NCBI GenBank assembly: GCA_017399695.1
Contig: JAFQBK010000001.1
Location: 1-52,848, forward strand
Source of the DNA: Clostridia bacterium
GTDB lineage: Bacteria; Bacillota; Clostridia; UBA1381; UBA9506
DNA length: 52,848 nt
Reading direction: 5' to 3'
The notes under the pieces were generated by a model. The model worked only from the letters and a program-made list of their open reading frames with translations, ran no database searches and was not told where the DNA came from. Numbering within the stretch: position 1 is the first letter of the stretch; each line of letters starts with the position of its first letter. This document shows positions 52,837-52,848 of this stretch, piece after piece. The position numbers and the translations under genes were made by a program.

Positions 52837-52848
52837 AGAAAATGGAGG

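Overview
The window reads as a chromosome segment of a low-GC Gram-positive bacterium, most likely a gut-type Clostridia (Bacillota). The pointers are SpoVG, WhiA, an L27 with a cleavable N-terminal peptide encoded beside the Prp protease, an L21 leader, a YesM/YesN-type two-component pair, DUF6062, SLH-anchored wall proteins and a cyclic-di-GMP-I riboswitch. Nothing in the sequence fixes the species.

Three blocks differ in base composition and content. (1) Positions 1-17.6 kb, mostly AT-rich, look like an acquired island. They hold the end of a LamG-like surface or carbohydrate-binding protein broken by one in-frame TGA; an AraC-type response regulator with its sensor kinase; a carbohydrate cluster (TIM-barrel glycosidase-like protein, PHP-type and calcineurin-type phosphoesterases, GH3 glycosidase, GH94 phosphorylase, Gfo/Idh/MocA dehydrogenase); an MgtC-like membrane protein; and a terminal module of DUF6076 protein, excisionase-like HTH and tyrosine integrase. 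The integrase points at an intact tRNA-Ser(GGA). A second copy of the 5' half of that tRNA lies 140 bp further on and looks like an attachment-site scar.

(2) Positions 17.8-44.8 kb are a denser, GC-richer chromosomal backbone: a hydrolase, a CorC-like CBS protein behind a structured leader with a small ORF, two complete polar amino-acid ABC importers, a divergent murC/ygjV/sugar-nucleotide-transferase-like operon, spoVG, an operon of dehydrogenase, amidohydrolase, sialate esterase-like protein and glutamine synthetase, the rplU-prp-rpmA ribosomal operon, a metallophosphoesterase, an ECF sigma factor with its zinc-finger anti-sigma factor, and a run of DUF6062, coaE, lytic transglycosylase, apbE, polA, whiA and an aldo/keto reductase.

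(3) Positions 44.85-52.85 kb are again AT-rich. A junction of inverted-repeat elements and a decayed sigma-factor fragment precedes a membrane diguanylate cyclase. Immediately after it, a consensus promoter, a c-di-GMP-I riboswitch and an intrinsic terminator control an operon encoding a VTC-domain polyphosphate-polymerase-like protein, an SLH-anchored polysaccharide deacetylase, a DUF4956 membrane protein and a CotH-family kinase; the operon appears to run past the window end. This pairing of a second-messenger synthase with a second-messenger-gated cell-surface operon is the most interesting system seen. The fused nucleotidyltransferase/phosphomannomutase with eroded catalytic motifs, the tRNA scar and the leader ORF before the CorC gene are the next best leads.
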